A stretch of 64,000 nucleotides of DNA from Sphingomonadales bacterium UBA7471 (GCA_002479765.1 DLOZ01000025.1:53129-117128), one strand, 5' to 3'; shown: positions 8,354 through 18,224, numbered from the stretch's first letter. The notes: generated by a model from the letters alone, not told the origin. A program made the numbers and translations.

Positions 8354-9106
8354 ATGGATAGTGTTGCGGGAGCAGTTCGGGCGCTTTTAAGCGATGTGTT
8401 AGAGCTCTATTCCAAAGGACTTTCGATGTTCTGGGTTGCCCCGTGGGTGTTGGCGCTCGTTATCATCCCTGAATTCGCACAACATGTTGCGGAAATTTCC
8501 CTCGGTATGTTTGACAGCCGCGACGCTGCGGTCGCACTGAGCAATCACCCGGTTCGATGGGGCTTCGGCTATGCCAAGATCGCCGGTCTCCTGCTTTGTT
8601 TTTTAGCATCGGCACGTTTCTGGTGGAACAAAGCGAATGGAGGGCGCTGGTATGACCTGCGCAACATTGCTTGGCGCAAATTGCTATTGGGGTTCGTCTT
8701 ATTCGGCGTCATCGGTGTGTTGGCAGAGCCTTTTGCCCACGTCATACCCGCCGTACCGTTGAATATTCTTCGCACCATCCTTGCGATCATATCCACGCCA
8801 TTCCTGTTTCTTTTACTTGCGGGGATTTTTGGAGACCACAGCGAGAGGGTAGATTGGCGGTCTGCGCTATTCCAAGGGTGGCGCTATGTTCCCTTACTGA
8901 TTTTGCTGCTGGTCGCTGCCTATGTCCCGCTGTTCCTGCTGCATGGGCTGAACCACAGATGGGCGATGGGCAGCCCGGCGGCGGTGGTGTGGGCATTGAT
9001 GTTGTTCGATTCCTTGACCGTTGGCGCGATGGCGGGTTGCGTCGGCGCTGCGATGTATCTTTCTTATCGTCGTTTTACGTGTCGGCTCAACGGAACAACG
9101 TCATGA
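8354..9106 (+). CDS. Polytopic membrane protein of unknown function
   Basis: A 250-residue protein from ATG 8354, which has a GGGGGAA ribosome-binding site. The frame is open further upstream inside ispG but without support. About five to six hydrophobic helices are visible, for example around FWVAPWVLALVIIP, IAGLLLCFLAS, LLLGFVLFGVIGVLA and YVPLLILLLVAAYVPLFLL. It ends in an ATGA overlap with the next gene, so the two are probably co-translated. No family is recognised. Confidence 0.75.
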   Translation: MDSVAGAVRALLSDVLELYSKGLSMFWVAPWVLALVIIPEFAQHVAEISLGMFDSRDAAVALSNHPVRWGFGYAKIAGLLLCFLASARFWWNKANGGRWYDLRNIAWRKLLLGFVLFGVIGVLAEPFAHVIPAVPLNILRTILAIISTPFLFLLLAGIFGDHSERVDWRSALFQGWRYVPLLILLLVAAYVPLFLLHGLNHRWAMGSPAAVVWALMLFDSLTVGAMAGCVGAAMYLSYRRFTCRLNGTTS

Positions 9107-9585
9107 TTTCCATCCGTCCCGCCACCCCCGCCGACATTTCGCTCATTGGCCAGTTCATCCGCGACCTCGCGGAATATGAAAAGCTGGCCCATGAAGTGCG
9201 TTTTGATGAAGCGGTGATGGCGCAAAAGCTGTTTGGACCGCGCACCTTTGCCGAGGTGTTGATCGGCGAGATTGACGGGACGCCGCAGGGTTTTGCCTTG
9301 TTCTTCCACAATTTTTCGACCTTTGAAGGGCGTCCGGGGATTTATCTGGAGGATCTGTTCGTCCGGCCCGATGCGCGTGGCTCGGGCCTTGGCAAGGCAT
9401 TGCTGGGTAAGCTTGCGGCGCTTGCGGTGGAGCGCGATTGCGCACGGCTGGAATGGTCGGTGCTCGATTGGAACACGCCCGCGATTGATTTTTACAAGGC
9501 GCTTGGCGCACGTCCGATGGACGAATGGACGGTGTACCGGGTCGATGGCGATGCCCTGACGGACCTTGCGGCGCATAGCATTTAG
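9103..9585 (+). CDS. GNAT-family N-acetyltransferase
   Basis: A 160-residue protein whose ATG (9103) overlaps the stop of the preceding membrane-protein gene. It has the complete GNAT fold: N-terminal ISIRPATPADISLIGQFI, motif A with the acetyl-CoA loop LEDLFVRPDARGSGLGKALL (the R/Q-x-x-G-x-G/A pattern is RGSGLG), and the C-terminal DWNTPAIDFYKALGARPMDEW. It resembles the diamine/spermidine N-acetyltransferase-like subgroup, but the substrate cannot be fixed from sequence. The next gene starts two bases after its stop. Confidence 0.88.
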   Translation: MISIRPATPADISLIGQFIRDLAEYEKLAHEVRFDEAVMAQKLFGPRTFAEVLIGEIDGTPQGFALFFHNFSTFEGRPGIYLEDLFVRPDARGSGLGKALLGKLAALAVERDCARLEWSVLDWNTPAIDFYKALGARPMDEWTVYRVDGDALTDLAAHSI

Positions 9586-9587
9586 CC

Positions 9588-10490
9588 ATGGCTGAATTGC
9601 ACCCGCGCCCCTTTGTCCCATTCATGGTGGCGGCGGCTGGTGTCGGTACATTTTCGCTGATGGACGCGGCGATGAAGGATCTGGCACTCTCCATCGGTGC
9701 CTATAATGCGGTGATGTGGCGCAACACCGTTGGCGCATTGTTGATGGGCGTTTTGTTTGTTGCCACGCGGCAGAAATGGCCGCCACTACATCTGCTGAAA
9801 ATCCATCTGTGGCGCAGCATGGTCGTCGCGGTGATGGCGGTCAGCTTTTTCTGGTCGCTCACGAAATTGCCTTTGGCCGAAGCCATTGGCCTGAGCTTCA
9901 TCGCGCCCGTCATTGCGCTATATCTTGCCGCCGTGATGTTGAAAGAAACCATTGGTAAAGAGGCGATCTGGGCATCGCTGGCGGGTTTGGGCGGCGTTGC
10001 CATCATCATGGCGGGCCGGTTGAGCGGGCATTATACGATGGGCCATGTCTGGGGCGCTGCTGCGGTTTTATTTTCGGCGGTGGTGTTTGCCTATAACCTC
10101 ATCCTCGCGCGGCAGCAGGCGCAGGTCGCTGGCCCAATCGAAATCGCCTTTTTCCAGAATCTGTTTGTGGCGTTAACGCTTGGCCTTGCTGCGCCATGGT
10201 TTTTGCAGCCCATCGGCATGTCTGATGCCCCCATGGTCGGCGCATCTGCTGCGCTGGCGGTTATCTCGCTGCTCTTATTAAGCTGGGCCTATGCACGTGC
10301 CGAAGCGCAGATTTTGATTCCGGTCGAATATACCGCCTTTGTCTGGGCCGCGTTTTTCGGTTGGCTGTTTTTCGCTGAACCCGTCACCTGGCCTGTGCTT
10401 TTGGGCACAGCCTTGATCGTGGGCGGAAGCCTGATTGCGGCACGGGCCAAGCCAGTGCCGGTCAATCAGGTGGAGGTTGCGACGGTGTAG
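9588..10490 (+). CDS. EamA/DMT-superfamily transporter
   Basis: A 300-residue protein with ten predicted membrane helices in two EamA repeats, the first from about residue 10 and the second from about 150. Family features include the repeat starts (FSLMDAAMKDL, WGAAAVLFSAVVFAYNLILAR) and the closing segment PVTWPVLLGTALIVGGSLIAA. DMT transporters export or import metabolites such as amino acids or purines; the substrate is unknown. It starts two bases after the GNAT stop and forms an operon with the two genes before it. Confidence 0.88.
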   Translation: MAELHPRPFVPFMVAAAGVGTFSLMDAAMKDLALSIGAYNAVMWRNTVGALLMGVLFVATRQKWPPLHLLKIHLWRSMVVAVMAVSFFWSLTKLPLAEAIGLSFIAPVIALYLAAVMLKETIGKEAIWASLAGLGGVAIIMAGRLSGHYTMGHVWGAAAVLFSAVVFAYNLILARQQAQVAGPIEIAFFQNLFVALTLGLAAPWFLQPIGMSDAPMVGASAALAVISLLLLSWAYARAEAQILIPVEYTAFVWAAFFGWLFFAEPVTWPVLLGTALIVGGSLIAARAKPVPVNQVEVATV

Positions 10491-10543
10491 GGGCATGGGG
10501 TGGAAACCGTGTCTCCACCCGACCCAAGATCAGCAGGACGTGC

Positions 10544-11734
10544 TTACGCTGTCAGCGCCGAATAGATCATCGTCTTGATTTCACGGCGCACCGGATAGGT
10601 GGTCGATGGCAGCAATTGCGTCATGAAAATCATGATGATGTCTTCCACTGGATCGATGAAAAAGGCGGTGGAATACATGCCGCCCCAATAAAAATCGCCG
10701 TTGGAACATGGCGCAAGTGTCGCCGCGCTGTCGATGGTTGTGGCAAAGCCAAGGCCAAAGCCAATGCCGGCCATTTCGGCCTCGCTGAACAAAGACTTCG
10801 ACATTTGCGTCAGGTCTTGGCCGCCGGGAATATGGTTGGCGGTCATCAATTCTATCGTTTTGGGGCTCAAAATTTGTGCCCCATCCAGCGCGCCGCCATT
10901 CAGCAGCATCCGGCAAAAACGATGATAGTCGGCTATGCTCGACGCAAGGCCGCCGCCGCCGGAATTGAACGTCCAACCCTTGGCCCAGGCACTTTCGGCC
11001 CCAGCCTTGTCGATCAGCTTCATCTTGGTGTCGGGGTCAAAGCCAAAGCCGTCGGGAATGCGCGATGCCTTATCGGCGGGCACTTGGAAAAATGTATCGG
11101 CCATGCCCAGCGGCGCAAAGATATGCGTCTGGAAATATTCAGCCAGTGATAATCCGCTGATCCGTTCCACCAATATGCCGACAATGTCGGTGGCGACGGA
11201 ATAATTCCACTGCGTACCAGGGTCGAATTCCAGCGGGATTTGCGCGAGCGTGTCGATCATGCTTTGCGATGTATTTTTGGTCCAGCTTTCCACATCGGTC
11301 TTGCGATAGGCCGCGTCGATATTGCCTTGCTCCTGAAAGCTATAGGTAAAACCAGCGGTGTGGCGCAGCAGATCGACGATGCGCATCTGCGTCGTCGGCG
11401 GGCGCGTCATAAACGGCACATTGCCGCCGCCGCCCACAAATACGCCCAATTTCGCAAATTCCGGAATATATTTGGCAACCGGATCGGTCAGCGCAACCTT
11501 GCCCTGTTCGACCAGCTGCATGAACGCGACCGAGGTGATGGGCTTGGTCATCGATGCAATGCGGAAGATTGCGTCGTCAGCAACGCCTGAATTCCACTGA
11601 AGCGCGATATCATCACCGCGTCCGACCAGCAGCGCCGCAAACGGCAATTTGCCGCTGTCGAGATATTCGGTCTGAATGAATGCAGGTATCCGGGCAAGCC
11701 GGTCTGGACGGAAACCTAATTCTTCGGCGTTCAT
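10544..11734 (-). CDS. Class C beta-lactamase/esterase-like serine hydrolase
   Basis: A 396-residue protein with the penicillin-recognising serine hydrolase motifs: S61-M-T-K64 (S-x-x-K, nucleophile Ser61), Y178-S-V (the Y-x-N position) and a late WGGMYST block in place of the KTG box, as in EstB-type esterases. There is no signal peptide, so it is likely a cytoplasmic carboxylesterase or lactonase rather than a true beta-lactamase. Its start overlaps the SDR stop by four bases; it is the last gene of the seven-gene minus-strand catabolic operon. Confidence 0.88.
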   Translation of the reverse strand: MNAEELGFRPDRLARIPAFIQTEYLDSGKLPFAALLVGRGDDIALQWNSGVADDAIFRIASMTKPITSVAFMQLVEQGKVALTDPVAKYIPEFAKLGVFVGGGGNVPFMTRPPTTQMRIVDLLRHTAGFTYSFQEQGNIDAAYRKTDVESWTKNTSQSMIDTLAQIPLEFDPGTQWNYSVATDIVGILVERISGLSLAEYFQTHIFAPLGMADTFFQVPADKASRIPDGFGFDPDTKMKLIDKAGAESAWAKGWTFNSGGGGLASSIADYHRFCRMLLNGGALDGAQILSPKTIELMTANHIPGGQDLTQMSKSLFSEAEMAGIGFGLGFATTIDSAATLAPCSNGDFYWGGMYSTAFFIDPVEDIIMIFMTQLLPSTTYPVRREIKTMIYSALTA

Positions 11735-12528
11735 ACGGCAGTTTGTCCTGTTAATTGGCGGGTTACGGGGTGCGAGCTGGAAAGGCCGCCGTCGACGGCA
11801 ATCGCTTGACCATTGACGTAGCTGGCCTGATCACTCGCGAGGAACAAGGCGACATTGGCGAGTTCCTCTGGCTGTGCGCCGCGGCGCAGCGGGTTGAGAC
11901 GGCCGATCTTGTCGGTCACGCCCTTTTCCTTGGCATAATCAAATGTCGGCTTGGTCATGCCGGTTTCGGTCAGGCCGGGGCAAATGGCGTTGCAGCGGAC
12001 ATTGGTGCCCGACAATTGTTGTGCGCTGACTTGCGCCAGATTGATGACGCCAGCTTTCGATGCCGAATAAGGCGGGCCGCCTGCACCCGAACGAATGCCC
12101 GCGACACTTGCGGTCAGGATGATCGAACCGCCATTGCCGGCATCGGCCATGACCTTGCCCGCATGCTTGACCATCAGCCAAGGGCCAATGAGGTTGACGC
12201 GCAAGACGCTGGTGAAATTTTCGACCGTGTTGTCGAAGATACCTTCCATGCCGCCGGAAATGCCCGCATTGGCAAAGGCAATATCCAGATGGCCGTGCAG
12301 TTCGATCGCTTTTGCGACAATCGCCGCGACATCCGCCTCATCCCCTGCGTCCATTTGAACGGCGGTTGCGGCGTCGCCAATCATGGCGGCGGTGTCATGC
12401 ACCGATGCGGCCATATCGCCCAAAATGACCTTTGCCCCTTCGGCCGCAAAGCGAATGGCCGATGCGCGGCCAATGCCTGAACCTGCGCCTGTGATAATCG
12501 CTACTTTGCCTGCTAATGCGCCGGTCAT
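11731..12528 (-). CDS. Short-chain dehydrogenase/reductase (SDR)
   Basis: A 265-residue classical SDR. The cofactor motif TGAGSGIG is at residues 13-20, NAG at 87-89, catalytic Ser near 141, and Y154-S-A-S-K158. The tail VDGGLSS is the usual classical-SDR ending. The conserved Asp after strand 2 (LGDMA) suggests NAD(H) preference. It has four-base overlaps with both neighbours, indicating tight translational coupling. By context it oxidises a hydroxyacyl or alcohol intermediate in the pathway encoded here. Confidence 0.92.
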   Translation of the reverse strand: MTGALAGKVAIITGAGSGIGRASAIRFAAEGAKVILGDMAASVHDTAAMIGDAATAVQMDAGDEADVAAIVAKAIELHGHLDIAFANAGISGGMEGIFDNTVENFTSVLRVNLIGPWLMVKHAGKVMADAGNGGSIILTASVAGIRSGAGGPPYSASKAGVINLAQVSAQQLSGTNVRCNAICPGLTETGMTKPTFDYAKEKGVTDKIGRLNPLRRGAQPEELANVALFLASDQASYVNGQAIAVDGGLSSSHPVTRQLTGQTAV

Positions 12529-13286
12529 ACCACTACACCCCCATCAACAACGATTGTCTGTCCTGTCATAAATGTTGACGCATCGGAAGCGAGATAAACG
12601 GCCGCGCCTGCAATTTCGCGCGGCTCGCCAATTCGGCCCAATGCAGCGCCAGAGGTCGATGCCTTCAAATTTTCGGGATTTTCCCACAATGCCTTGGCAA
12701 AGTCGGTTTTGACCAGACCCGGCGCGATGGAGTTAATGCGGACATTATACCGGCCATATTCGCGGGCGAGGTTTTTGGTCATCTGGATATCCGCCGCCTT
12801 GGTGATGGCATAAGCGCCCAATATTGGCGATCCGCGTAAGCCACCGATGGACGATACAATGATGATGGAACCGGCCTTGCGTTCAATCATTTCGGGGGCA
12901 ACCATCTGGATCAACCAATGCTGCGACACAATATTATGGTCGAGTACCTTGCGCAGCTGTTCATCGGTGATCGTCGCCATTGGGCCGTAATGCGGGTTCG
13001 ATGCCGCGTTGCAGACCAGAACATCGACTTTGCCAAATGCCTTGCGGGTTTCATCGACAAGGTTTTGTAACGACTCTTTGGACGAAAGGCTTGAGGCCAC
13101 GGCAATCGCGGCGCCCGGATGCTTGGCATTGATGCCCGCCGCGACCGCTTCGCAATCATCGATATTCCGGCTGGAAATCGCCACCTTTGCGCCGTGATCG
13201 GCCATTTCCTCGGCAATCGCCTGACCAATGCCACGCGATGAACCTGTGATGATTGCGACCTTACCGGTCATATCGAATAGTGACAT
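12525..13286 (-). CDS. Short-chain dehydrogenase/reductase (SDR)
   Basis: A 253-residue classical SDR. The TGSSRGIG cofactor motif is at residues 14-21, NAA follows, the catalytic Ser lies in VSSIGG (about 145-146), and Y159-A-I-T-K163 follows. The Arg after strand 2 (ISSRN) points to NADP(H) as the likelier cofactor, unlike the neighbouring SDR. The pair may therefore act in opposite directions or on different intermediates; that is inference. It overlaps the next SDR by four bases and lies 42 bp after the APH-like gene. Confidence 0.92.
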   Translation of the reverse strand: MSLFDMTGKVAIITGSSRGIGQAIAEEMADHGAKVAISSRNIDDCEAVAAGINAKHPGAAIAVASSLSSKESLQNLVDETRKAFGKVDVLVCNAASNPHYGPMATITDEQLRKVLDHNIVSQHWLIQMVAPEMIERKAGSIIIVSSIGGLRGSPILGAYAITKAADIQMTKNLAREYGRYNVRINSIAPGLVKTDFAKALWENPENLKASTSGAALGRIGEPREIAGAAVYLASDASTFMTGQTIVVDGGVVV

Positions 13287-13328
13287 TGATCTCTCCCGTT
13301 CCTCCCGCGATCAGGGAGGATCTTATCT

Positions 13329-14411
13329 TTACGCCCCGGATTGCTCCGCAAATTTCCATGCGGATTGCGCCAGCGGGTACACACGTTCGGCCATCGCTTG
13401 TGCATGGGCCGAACTTGCGGTGCCATCGATAACGCGTTTTTTGATACCCTGAATAATCCCCGCCAAGCGGAAGAAGTTATAGGCAAAATACCAGTTCATA
13501 TCGGGCACGCCGTCGCGGTTCGTTGCCGCGCAATAACGTTCGACCATCGCGTCGAGTTCGGGGATGCCGAGTGCCGCGCGGTCCAAATCCATGACGCCGG
13601 AGCGCCCTTCATTATGCGTGACCCATGCCATCGCGACATACGTGAAATCCGCCAGCGGATCGCCAAGCGTCGACAGTTCCCAGTCGAGCACGGCGACAAC
13701 ATGCGGATCCTTGGCATCGAAAATCATGTTGTCGATGCGGTAGTCACCATGGACGACGCTGGTGCGGGTTTGTTCGGGCAGCGTTTTGGGCAGCCATTCA
13801 ATCAACCGCTCCATTTCGGGCATAACTTCGGTTTCTGCCAAGCGATATTGCTTTGTCCAGCGGTCGACCTGACGTCCGAAATAATTGCCGGGTTTGCCGA
13901 AATCGGACAGTCCCGCCGCGTCGATGTCCACATTGTGCAACGCGGCCAGCGTGTCGATCATCGCTTCATAGGTTGCTGTGCGCTCGGCCGGGCTCGACCC
14001 CGGCATCGCGCCGTCCCAGATCGTGCGGCCTTCGACCATATCCATGATGTAGAACCAGCTGCCGATGACGCTGTCGTCGGTGCACAGGCCATAGGGCTTG
14101 GCGACGGGAAAGCCTGTCGGGTGAAGCCCGGCGATGACTTTATATTCGCGATCCACGGCATGCGCGCTGGGCAACAAAACACCCAATGGCTTGCGGCGCA
14201 GCACATAAGACCCGCTTTTGGCGTTGAGCCGGTAGGTCGGGTTGGATTGCCCGCCGGCAAATTTCAGCGCCTGCACCGGGCCTTCAAAACCGGCGACATT
14301 GGCGGTCATCCATTCGGCGAGCTTGGCTTCGTCCAATATGTCCGTGCCGGTTGGTGCAACGGTGCCGGTAAAGGCCGTCTGTGCATCAATGGGTGTCGGC
14401 GCTGCGGTCAT
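13329..14411 (-). CDS. APH-like phosphotransferase of the ACAD10/FadE36 type
   Basis: A 360-residue protein with the aminoglycoside phosphotransferase/choline kinase fold. The conserved catalytic-loop HGDYRIDNMIF (H-G-D-x-x-x-x-N) and the following LDWELSTLGDPLAD (D-W-E) are both intact, and an N-terminal FAGGQSNPTYRL nucleotide loop is present. Family members adjacent to acyl-CoA dehydrogenases, and the kinase domain fused in human ACAD10/11, phosphorylate 4-hydroxyacyl-CoAs so the dehydrogenase domain can convert them. That makes a 4-hydroxy-acid route plausible for this operon. It overlaps the ADH gene by four bases. Confidence 0.9.
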   Translation of the reverse strand: MTAAPTPIDAQTAFTGTVAPTGTDILDEAKLAEWMTANVAGFEGPVQALKFAGGQSNPTYRLNAKSGSYVLRRKPLGVLLPSAHAVDREYKVIAGLHPTGFPVAKPYGLCTDDSVIGSWFYIMDMVEGRTIWDGAMPGSSPAERTATYEAMIDTLAALHNVDIDAAGLSDFGKPGNYFGRQVDRWTKQYRLAETEVMPEMERLIEWLPKTLPEQTRTSVVHGDYRIDNMIFDAKDPHVVAVLDWELSTLGDPLADFTYVAMAWVTHNEGRSGVMDLDRAALGIPELDAMVERYCAATNRDGVPDMNWYFAYNFFRLAGIIQGIKKRVIDGTASSAHAQAMAERVYPLAQSAWKFAEQSGA

Positions 14412-15496
14412 TGGTCGAATACGATAACCGAACGGGCCGCATCACCGCGCTTCATTTGGTCAAAGCCTTCATTGATACGTTCCAGCGGAATGGTTTCCGA
14501 AACGATGCTGTCGAGATCCAGCATGCCGCGCATGTAGAAATCGACGAGGCGCGGAATATCAACAGGGAAGCGGTTGCCGCCCATGATCGCACCTTGCAGT
14601 TTTTTGCCCGACAGCAAATCCATTGCCGACAGACCGACCGCATGCTGCAGCGGCATCATGCCCAGTATCGTTGCCGTCCCGCCGCGCTTGAGCGATTTGA
14701 CGGCAAGCTCACCCGAGGCCGGACGACCGACCGCTTCAATTGCATGATCGACGCCGCCCTTGCTGAGTTCCTGAATTTGCTGGGCTGCATCAGCATCCAT
14801 CGGGTCAATGACATCGGTCGCACCCAGCTTCATCGCCAGTGCACGCTTTTCGGGCATAGGATCAGCGGCAATGATGCGGCCAGCACCGGCAATTTTCGCC
14901 GCGTTAATCGTTGCAAGACCAACGCCGCCACAGCCGATAACTGCAATGGTTTCACCGGGCGTTACTTTGCACGCGTTGAAAATGGTGCCTGCACCTGTGG
15001 TGACAGCGCAGCCAATGACCGATGCCTTATCAAGCGGCATTTCGGGGTTAATCGCAACGCACGCATGTTCATGCACCAGCATCATTTCGGCATAAGCCGA
15101 CAGGTTCAGCATCTGGTTGACGATGCTGCCGTCGGGGCGTGTCAGGCGCGGGGCTTCGCCGGGCTTGCGACGGGTTTCGCCGCCCAGGCACAAGGACATC
15201 CGGCCAGAGACGCAATATTCGCAATGGCCGCAGAATGCGCTCAGGCAGGTGACAACGGCGTCCCCGACCTTAACAGTGCGCACTTCGCTGCCCACGGCCT
15301 CCACAATACCCGCCGCCTCATGGCCCGGAATCGCGGGCAGGGGATGCGGATATGCGCCTTCGATGAAATGCAGATCGCTATGGCAAAGCCCGCAGGCCGC
15401 AGTGCGGATAAGCACCTCATGCGGCCCGGGGTTCGAAATGTTGATCTGTTCAATCTGAAGCGGTTTGCCCGCTTCAATCAGTACGGCAGCCTTCAC
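14408..15496 (-). CDS. Zinc-dependent alcohol dehydrogenase (MDR family)
   Basis: A 362-residue medium-chain dehydrogenase. Catalytic zinc ligands lie in CGLCHSD and GHEAAG, the structural zinc cluster is CGHCEYCVSGRMSLC, and the Rossmann loop is IGCGGVGLATINAAKI. It resembles the class III/aryl-alcohol group of MDR enzymes found in sphingomonad catabolic clusters. It overlaps by four bases with the acyl-CoA dehydrogenase upstream and with the APH-like gene downstream. The likely role is NAD-dependent oxidation of an alcohol in the pathway; the substrate is unknown. Confidence 0.92.
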   Translation of the reverse strand: MKAAVLIEAGKPLQIEQINISNPGPHEVLIRTAACGLCHSDLHFIEGAYPHPLPAIPGHEAAGIVEAVGSEVRTVKVGDAVVTCLSAFCGHCEYCVSGRMSLCLGGETRRKPGEAPRLTRPDGSIVNQMLNLSAYAEMMLVHEHACVAINPEMPLDKASVIGCAVTTGAGTIFNACKVTPGETIAVIGCGGVGLATINAAKIAGAGRIIAADPMPEKRALAMKLGATDVIDPMDADAAQQIQELSKGGVDHAIEAVGRPASGELAVKSLKRGGTATILGMMPLQHAVGLSAMDLLSGKKLQGAIMGGNRFPVDIPRLVDFYMRGMLDLDSIVSETIPLERINEGFDQMKRGDAARSVIVFDQ

Positions 15497-16776
15497 CGTG
15501 TTGCTCCCATGTCACCGCTCGACATGCCGTCTTTGCCGCGGCCGCCATGTTTGCCCAATTCCATACGGGCGATGGCACGGGCGTGCACTTCGTCCGGACC
15601 ATCGGCGAGGCGCAAGGTGCGCTGATGCGCCCAAGCAGAGGCCAGACCGAAATCGTCCGACACGCCGCCGCCGCCATGGGCCTGAATGGCGTTGTCGATG
15701 ATGCTGAGCGCCATATTTGGTGCCTGCACCTTGATCATCGCGATTTCCGCAGCCGCTGCCTTGTTGCCGACCTTGTCCATCATGTCCGCCGCCTTCAGGC
15801 ACAGCAGACGGGTCATTTCAATGTCGATCCGCGCACGGGCGATGCGTTCTTCCCACACGCTATGTTCGGCAACGGTCTTGCCGAACGCAACGCGCGACTG
15901 AAGCCGCTTGCACATTTTCTCCAGCGCTTCTTCAGCGACACCGATGGTGCGCATGCAGTGGTGAATACGGCCAGGTCCAAGGCGCCCTTGCGCGATCTCG
16001 AAGCCACGGCCTTCGCCCAGCAACATGTTCGATGCGGGAATGCGGACATCCTTCAATTCGATTTCCATATGGCCATGCGGCGCATCGTCATATCCGAACA
16101 CAGGAAGGTGACGCAGGATTTTAACGCCCGGCGAGTCGAGCTCCATCAGCACCATTGATTGCTGCGCATGACGCTTCGCTTCGAAATCGGTCTTGCCCAT
16201 GACAATCGCGATTTTGCAGCGCGGGTCGCCTGCACCTGATGACCACCATTTGACGCCGTTGAGGACATATTCGTCGCCTTCACGGCGAATCGATGTTTCG
16301 ATGTTGGTTGCATCTGACGAGGCAACCGCTGGCTCGGTCATCAAAAAGGCGGAACGGATTTCGCCGTTCATCAGCGGGATCATCCACTTTTCTTTTTGCT
16401 CTGCCGTGCCGTACCGCAGGAACACTTCCATATTGCCGGTGTCGGGCGCGGAACAGTTATACACTTCAGATGCAAAGCCGATGCGGCCCATTTCTTCGGC
16501 GCACAGGGCATATTCCAAATTGGTGAGGCCCGGGCCATCGAAATGGACGCTGTCATCGACATGCACGCGGCCCGACGTTGGCGGCATGAACAGGTTCCAA
16601 AGACCAGCGGCTTTCGCCCGTGCCTTTTCCTCTTCAACGACCTGAAGCACTTTCCAGCGGTCACCCACGGCCTGTTCGGCATAATAATCGGCAACGCGCG
16701 GGCGCAGGAAGCGTTCGTTATGGTCGCGAATGCGGTCCCGCCAGTAAGTTTGTTTGTCGGTGAGATCGAAATTCAT
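15493..16776 (-). CDS. Acyl-CoA dehydrogenase family protein
   Basis: A 427-residue FAD-dependent ACAD. Family signatures are the middle beta domain (MTEPAVASSDATNIETSI, then VLNGVKWWSSGA) and the C-terminal helical bundle with the late QAHGGGGVSDDFGLASAWAHQRTLRLADGPDEVH. It is similar in type to the ACAD10/11 dehydrogenase domain and to FadE-type enzymes working with a separate APH-like kinase, which is two genes downstream. It starts 32 bp after the MFS_2 gene and has a four-base overlap with the ADH gene. Confidence 0.92.
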   Translation of the reverse strand: MNFDLTDKQTYWRDRIRDHNERFLRPRVADYYAEQAVGDRWKVLQVVEEEKARAKAAGLWNLFMPPTSGRVHVDDSVHFDGPGLTNLEYALCAEEMGRIGFASEVYNCSAPDTGNMEVFLRYGTAEQKEKWMIPLMNGEIRSAFLMTEPAVASSDATNIETSIRREGDEYVLNGVKWWSSGAGDPRCKIAIVMGKTDFEAKRHAQQSMVLMELDSPGVKILRHLPVFGYDDAPHGHMEIELKDVRIPASNMLLGEGRGFEIAQGRLGPGRIHHCMRTIGVAEEALEKMCKRLQSRVAFGKTVAEHSVWEERIARARIDIEMTRLLCLKAADMMDKVGNKAAAAEIAMIKVQAPNMALSIIDNAIQAHGGGGVSDDFGLASAWAHQRTLRLADGPDEVHARAIARMELGKHGGRGKDGMSSGDMGATR

Positions 16777-16808
16777 GACTCATTCCTCTTCCATATTTAA
16801 TTGAATAT

Positions 16809-18224
16809 TTAACTGGCAGACTCTGCCGATGTGTTCAAGGCGCGCAAGCGTTCATTATGACTTTCACGCGAAATTGGGAAATGCCGAAGGATAAGAACGC
16901 CAATAATTCCAAGGACGGCCACTACGCCCATATAATATAACGCCAGCCCATCAAGGACAGCGACATCCACTTTGCCCGGCGCTGCATTTTGCGGGAACTG
17001 GGCAAAGCTCAATATCATGCCAGCAGCAAAGGTGCCGATACCAACGGCGCATTTCTGCATGAAGAAATAGCCTGCAAAAAACAGCCCTTCGGAACGCCTG
17101 CCCGTTTCTTGCTGCGATGCCTCCACGACATCGGCCATCATCGACGATGTCAGCATCATCATGCCGATAGCGGTGCTGTTGGAAAAAAGGAGGAAGGAAA
17201 ACATGAATGCGACCGACGGGTCCGATGGCCCATCGGGCACAAGGTCCAGCAGCCAACTGGCGTATAAAGCGGTGTTGAAGCTGAGCGATAGCAGGGCCAG
17301 CAGGATAGCGCCGTTTTTCTTGCCAAGGCGCGCAGACAGCGGCGGAACAATGAAAAATGCGACAATGACCGTGCCGAACAACAGAAGCGCGTAATAGAGC
17401 ATCTCCATCTGCTGCAACTGCCACAAAAAGGCGAGTTGATAGTTGCTGAGCGCAAAGGTGAGGCCCTGATTGATAAGGGCGAACAACGCGGCCGATACCA
17501 GCCAGAGGAAGGCTTTGTTGGACAGGGTTGCCTTTACCTCGGCAAGCGCATGGCCAAGGCCCGCGCCGCGCGGGGCAGGCGGGGATTGTTTGGCGACATG
17601 GCGGTGCTGGCCCAGTGCTGAAATCAGCACCGCGCCCGTCATCATCAACGCGCCCCATAAGGATAGTGAGTCATAGCCATCGGGGTCGCTCACACCCTTT
17701 TCGCCGGTAAAGAAAATGCCATAGGCGAAAATGAGCATCAGCAAGCCGCCAGCCCAACCAAACAGAAAACGGTAGCGCATCAATCGCGTGCGTTCGTCAT
17801 AATCGCCGGTCAGTTCCGGCACCAAAGCGATCGACGGGACTTCGCACATCGCAACCAATGTGCGCGCCAATACCGCGGTGCAGAACAGCCAGATGATCGT
17901 TCCGGTCTGCCCCATTTCGGGCGGGTGCCATAGCAGCAGCCAGATAATGCCGAGCGGGATTGCGGCGCCGTATAACCATGGAAGGCGGCGGCCCCATTTG
18001 CTTTGCGTGCGGTCGGACAGCTCACCAATGATCGGGTCGGCAAAGGCATCAAAAATCAGCGCCGCCATAATGACAGTGCCGACAAGCCCAGCGTCAATGC
18101 CCAGCACCTGATTATAAAAAATCAGCAGGAAAACCGAAAAGCCATTGTCCTTCACGCCATAGGCTACCGAGCCTAGACCATGTATGACCTTCAACGATCG
18201 GGGAAGTGGAACTGCTTGGGCCAT
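16809..18224 (-). CDS. MFS_2 (GPH cation symporter-like) transporter
   Basis: A 471-residue protein with about twelve membrane helices. The family signature is near the N-terminus: GLGSVAYGVKDNGFSVFLLIFYNQVLG followed by DAFADPIIGELSDRTQSKWGRRLPWL, the glycoside-pentoside-hexuronide (MelB-like) pattern. In sphingomonads such transporters often accompany lipid, steroid or terpenoid degradation genes rather than sugar genes. It is the first gene of the minus-strand operon, so uptake of the pathway substrate is a reasonable inference. Confidence 0.88.
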   Translation of the reverse strand: MAQAVPLPRSLKVIHGLGSVAYGVKDNGFSVFLLIFYNQVLGIDAGLVGTVIMAALIFDAFADPIIGELSDRTQSKWGRRLPWLYGAAIPLGIIWLLLWHPPEMGQTGTIIWLFCTAVLARTLVAMCEVPSIALVPELTGDYDERTRLMRYRFLFGWAGGLLMLIFAYGIFFTGEKGVSDPDGYDSLSLWGALMMTGAVLISALGQHRHVAKQSPPAPRGAGLGHALAEVKATLSNKAFLWLVSAALFALINQGLTFALSNYQLAFLWQLQQMEMLYYALLLFGTVIVAFFIVPPLSARLGKKNGAILLALLSLSFNTALYASWLLDLVPDGPSDPSVAFMFSFLLFSNSTAIGMMMLTSSMMADVVEASQQETGRRSEGLFFAGYFFMQKCAVGIGTFAAGMILSFAQFPQNAAPGKVDVAVLDGLALYYMGVVAVLGIIGVLILRHFPISRESHNERLRALNTSAESAS